This document shows positions 6,112-6,209 of a DNA stretch of 6,209 nt, piece by piece. Source of the stretch: an uncultured Pseudomonadota bacterium (GTDB lineage: Bacteria; Desulfobacterota_B; Binatia; UBA9968); assembly GCA_946478635.1 (NCBI GenBank), contig CAMLCX010000303.1, forward strand, positions 1 through 6,209, given 5' to 3'. Under the pieces are notes generated by a model that was given only the letters and a program-made list of their open reading frames with translations, did no database searches and was not told the origin of the DNA. Each line of letters starts with the position of its first letter. Positions within the stretch are counted from its first letter, which is position 1. A program made the translations under genes and the position numbers.

Positions 6112-6136
6112 TCGCGTAGCATCAAACCGAAAGAAA

Positions 6137-6209
6137 ATGGCGACTCTTAAAGCGATACGCAAGCGGATCAGCTCGGTGCGCAACACCCAGCAGATCACCA
6201 AGGCCATGA
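6137..6209 (+). CDS. atpG: ATP synthase F1 subunit gamma, N-terminal start (cut by window end)
   Basis: Gamma is the rotating central shaft of F1. Only 24 codons are present: MATLKAIRKRISSVRNTQQI followed by TKAM. This is the conserved start of gamma, whose first helix ('I+.RI.SV.NTqqITkAM') runs into the rotor coiled coil. The ATG at 6137-6139 is fixed by this match. The sequence just before it is A-rich (CCGAAAGAAA) with no good Shine-Dalgarno sequence, unlike atpA. The gene is 61 bases after the atpA stop codon, with a hairpin in between. The rest of the gene lies beyond the window; the ATGA at the very end is a Met codon plus one base, not a stop. Confidence 0.95.
   Translation, partial: MATLKAIRKRISSVRNTQQITKAM

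Noticed and set aside
1..6209. CRISPR arrays, tRNA or rRNA genes, insertion sequences, phage or defence genes
   Set aside because: No regularly spaced repeats, tRNA-like cloverleaf, transposase motifs or defence-type domains were seen by eye in either strand.

Overview
The window looks like a chromosomal piece from an uncultured, moderately GC-rich, Gram-negative-type bacterium. The gene order F0 b' - b - delta - alpha - gamma, with a bactofilin gene directly upstream and no a or c subunit genes in front, resembles the split ATP synthase operons of Desulfobacterota/Geobacter-like lineages. The NMT1/SsuA-type periplasmic binding protein next door is of a kind that is very abundant in soil and subsurface groups such as Binatota, Rokubacteria and NC10. 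The placement is inference from gene order and protein style, not from a search.

Layout. (1) 1-179, plus strand: the last 58 codons of a probable Ldh-family (malate/L-lactate dehydrogenase-like) oxidoreductase. (2) 180-259: a short convergent intergenic region with overlapping inverted repeats, probably a weak bidirectional terminator. (3) 260-2099, minus strand: a small transcription unit. Read in its own direction it holds a decayed binding-protein gene (frameshifted, only its N-terminal part left), an intact NMT1-like substrate-binding protein, and, 8 bases further on, a secreted cyclophilin-type prolyl isomerase. (4) 2100-2319: a divergent intergenic region with a very good sigma-70 promoter for the plus strand, whose -35 box sits at the centre of a 23-bp near-palindrome, and a second perfect hairpin just upstream. 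(5) 2320-2904, plus: a bactofilin, followed by a clear rho-independent terminator. (6) 2987-6209, plus: a GC-rich leader and the ATP synthase genes b' (atpX), b (atpF), delta (atpH), alpha (atpA) and the first codons of gamma (atpG). These genes overlap or sit close together and form one operon.

The atp genes encode the peripheral stalk (b', b, delta), the non-catalytic nucleotide-binding head subunit (alpha) and the central shaft (gamma) of a photosynthetic/deltaproteobacterial-style F1F0 enzyme with a b/b' heterodimer. The strong Shine-Dalgarno sequence of atpA contrasts with the poor ones of atpH and atpG, which fits the 3:1:1 stoichiometry.

I see no clear sign of a novel system. The parts most worth a second look are regulatory or evolutionary: the palindrome over the bactofilin promoter, the hairpin between atpA and atpG with a Shine-Dalgarno-like sequence in its loop, competing hairpins in the atp leader, and the broken tandem binding-protein gene.
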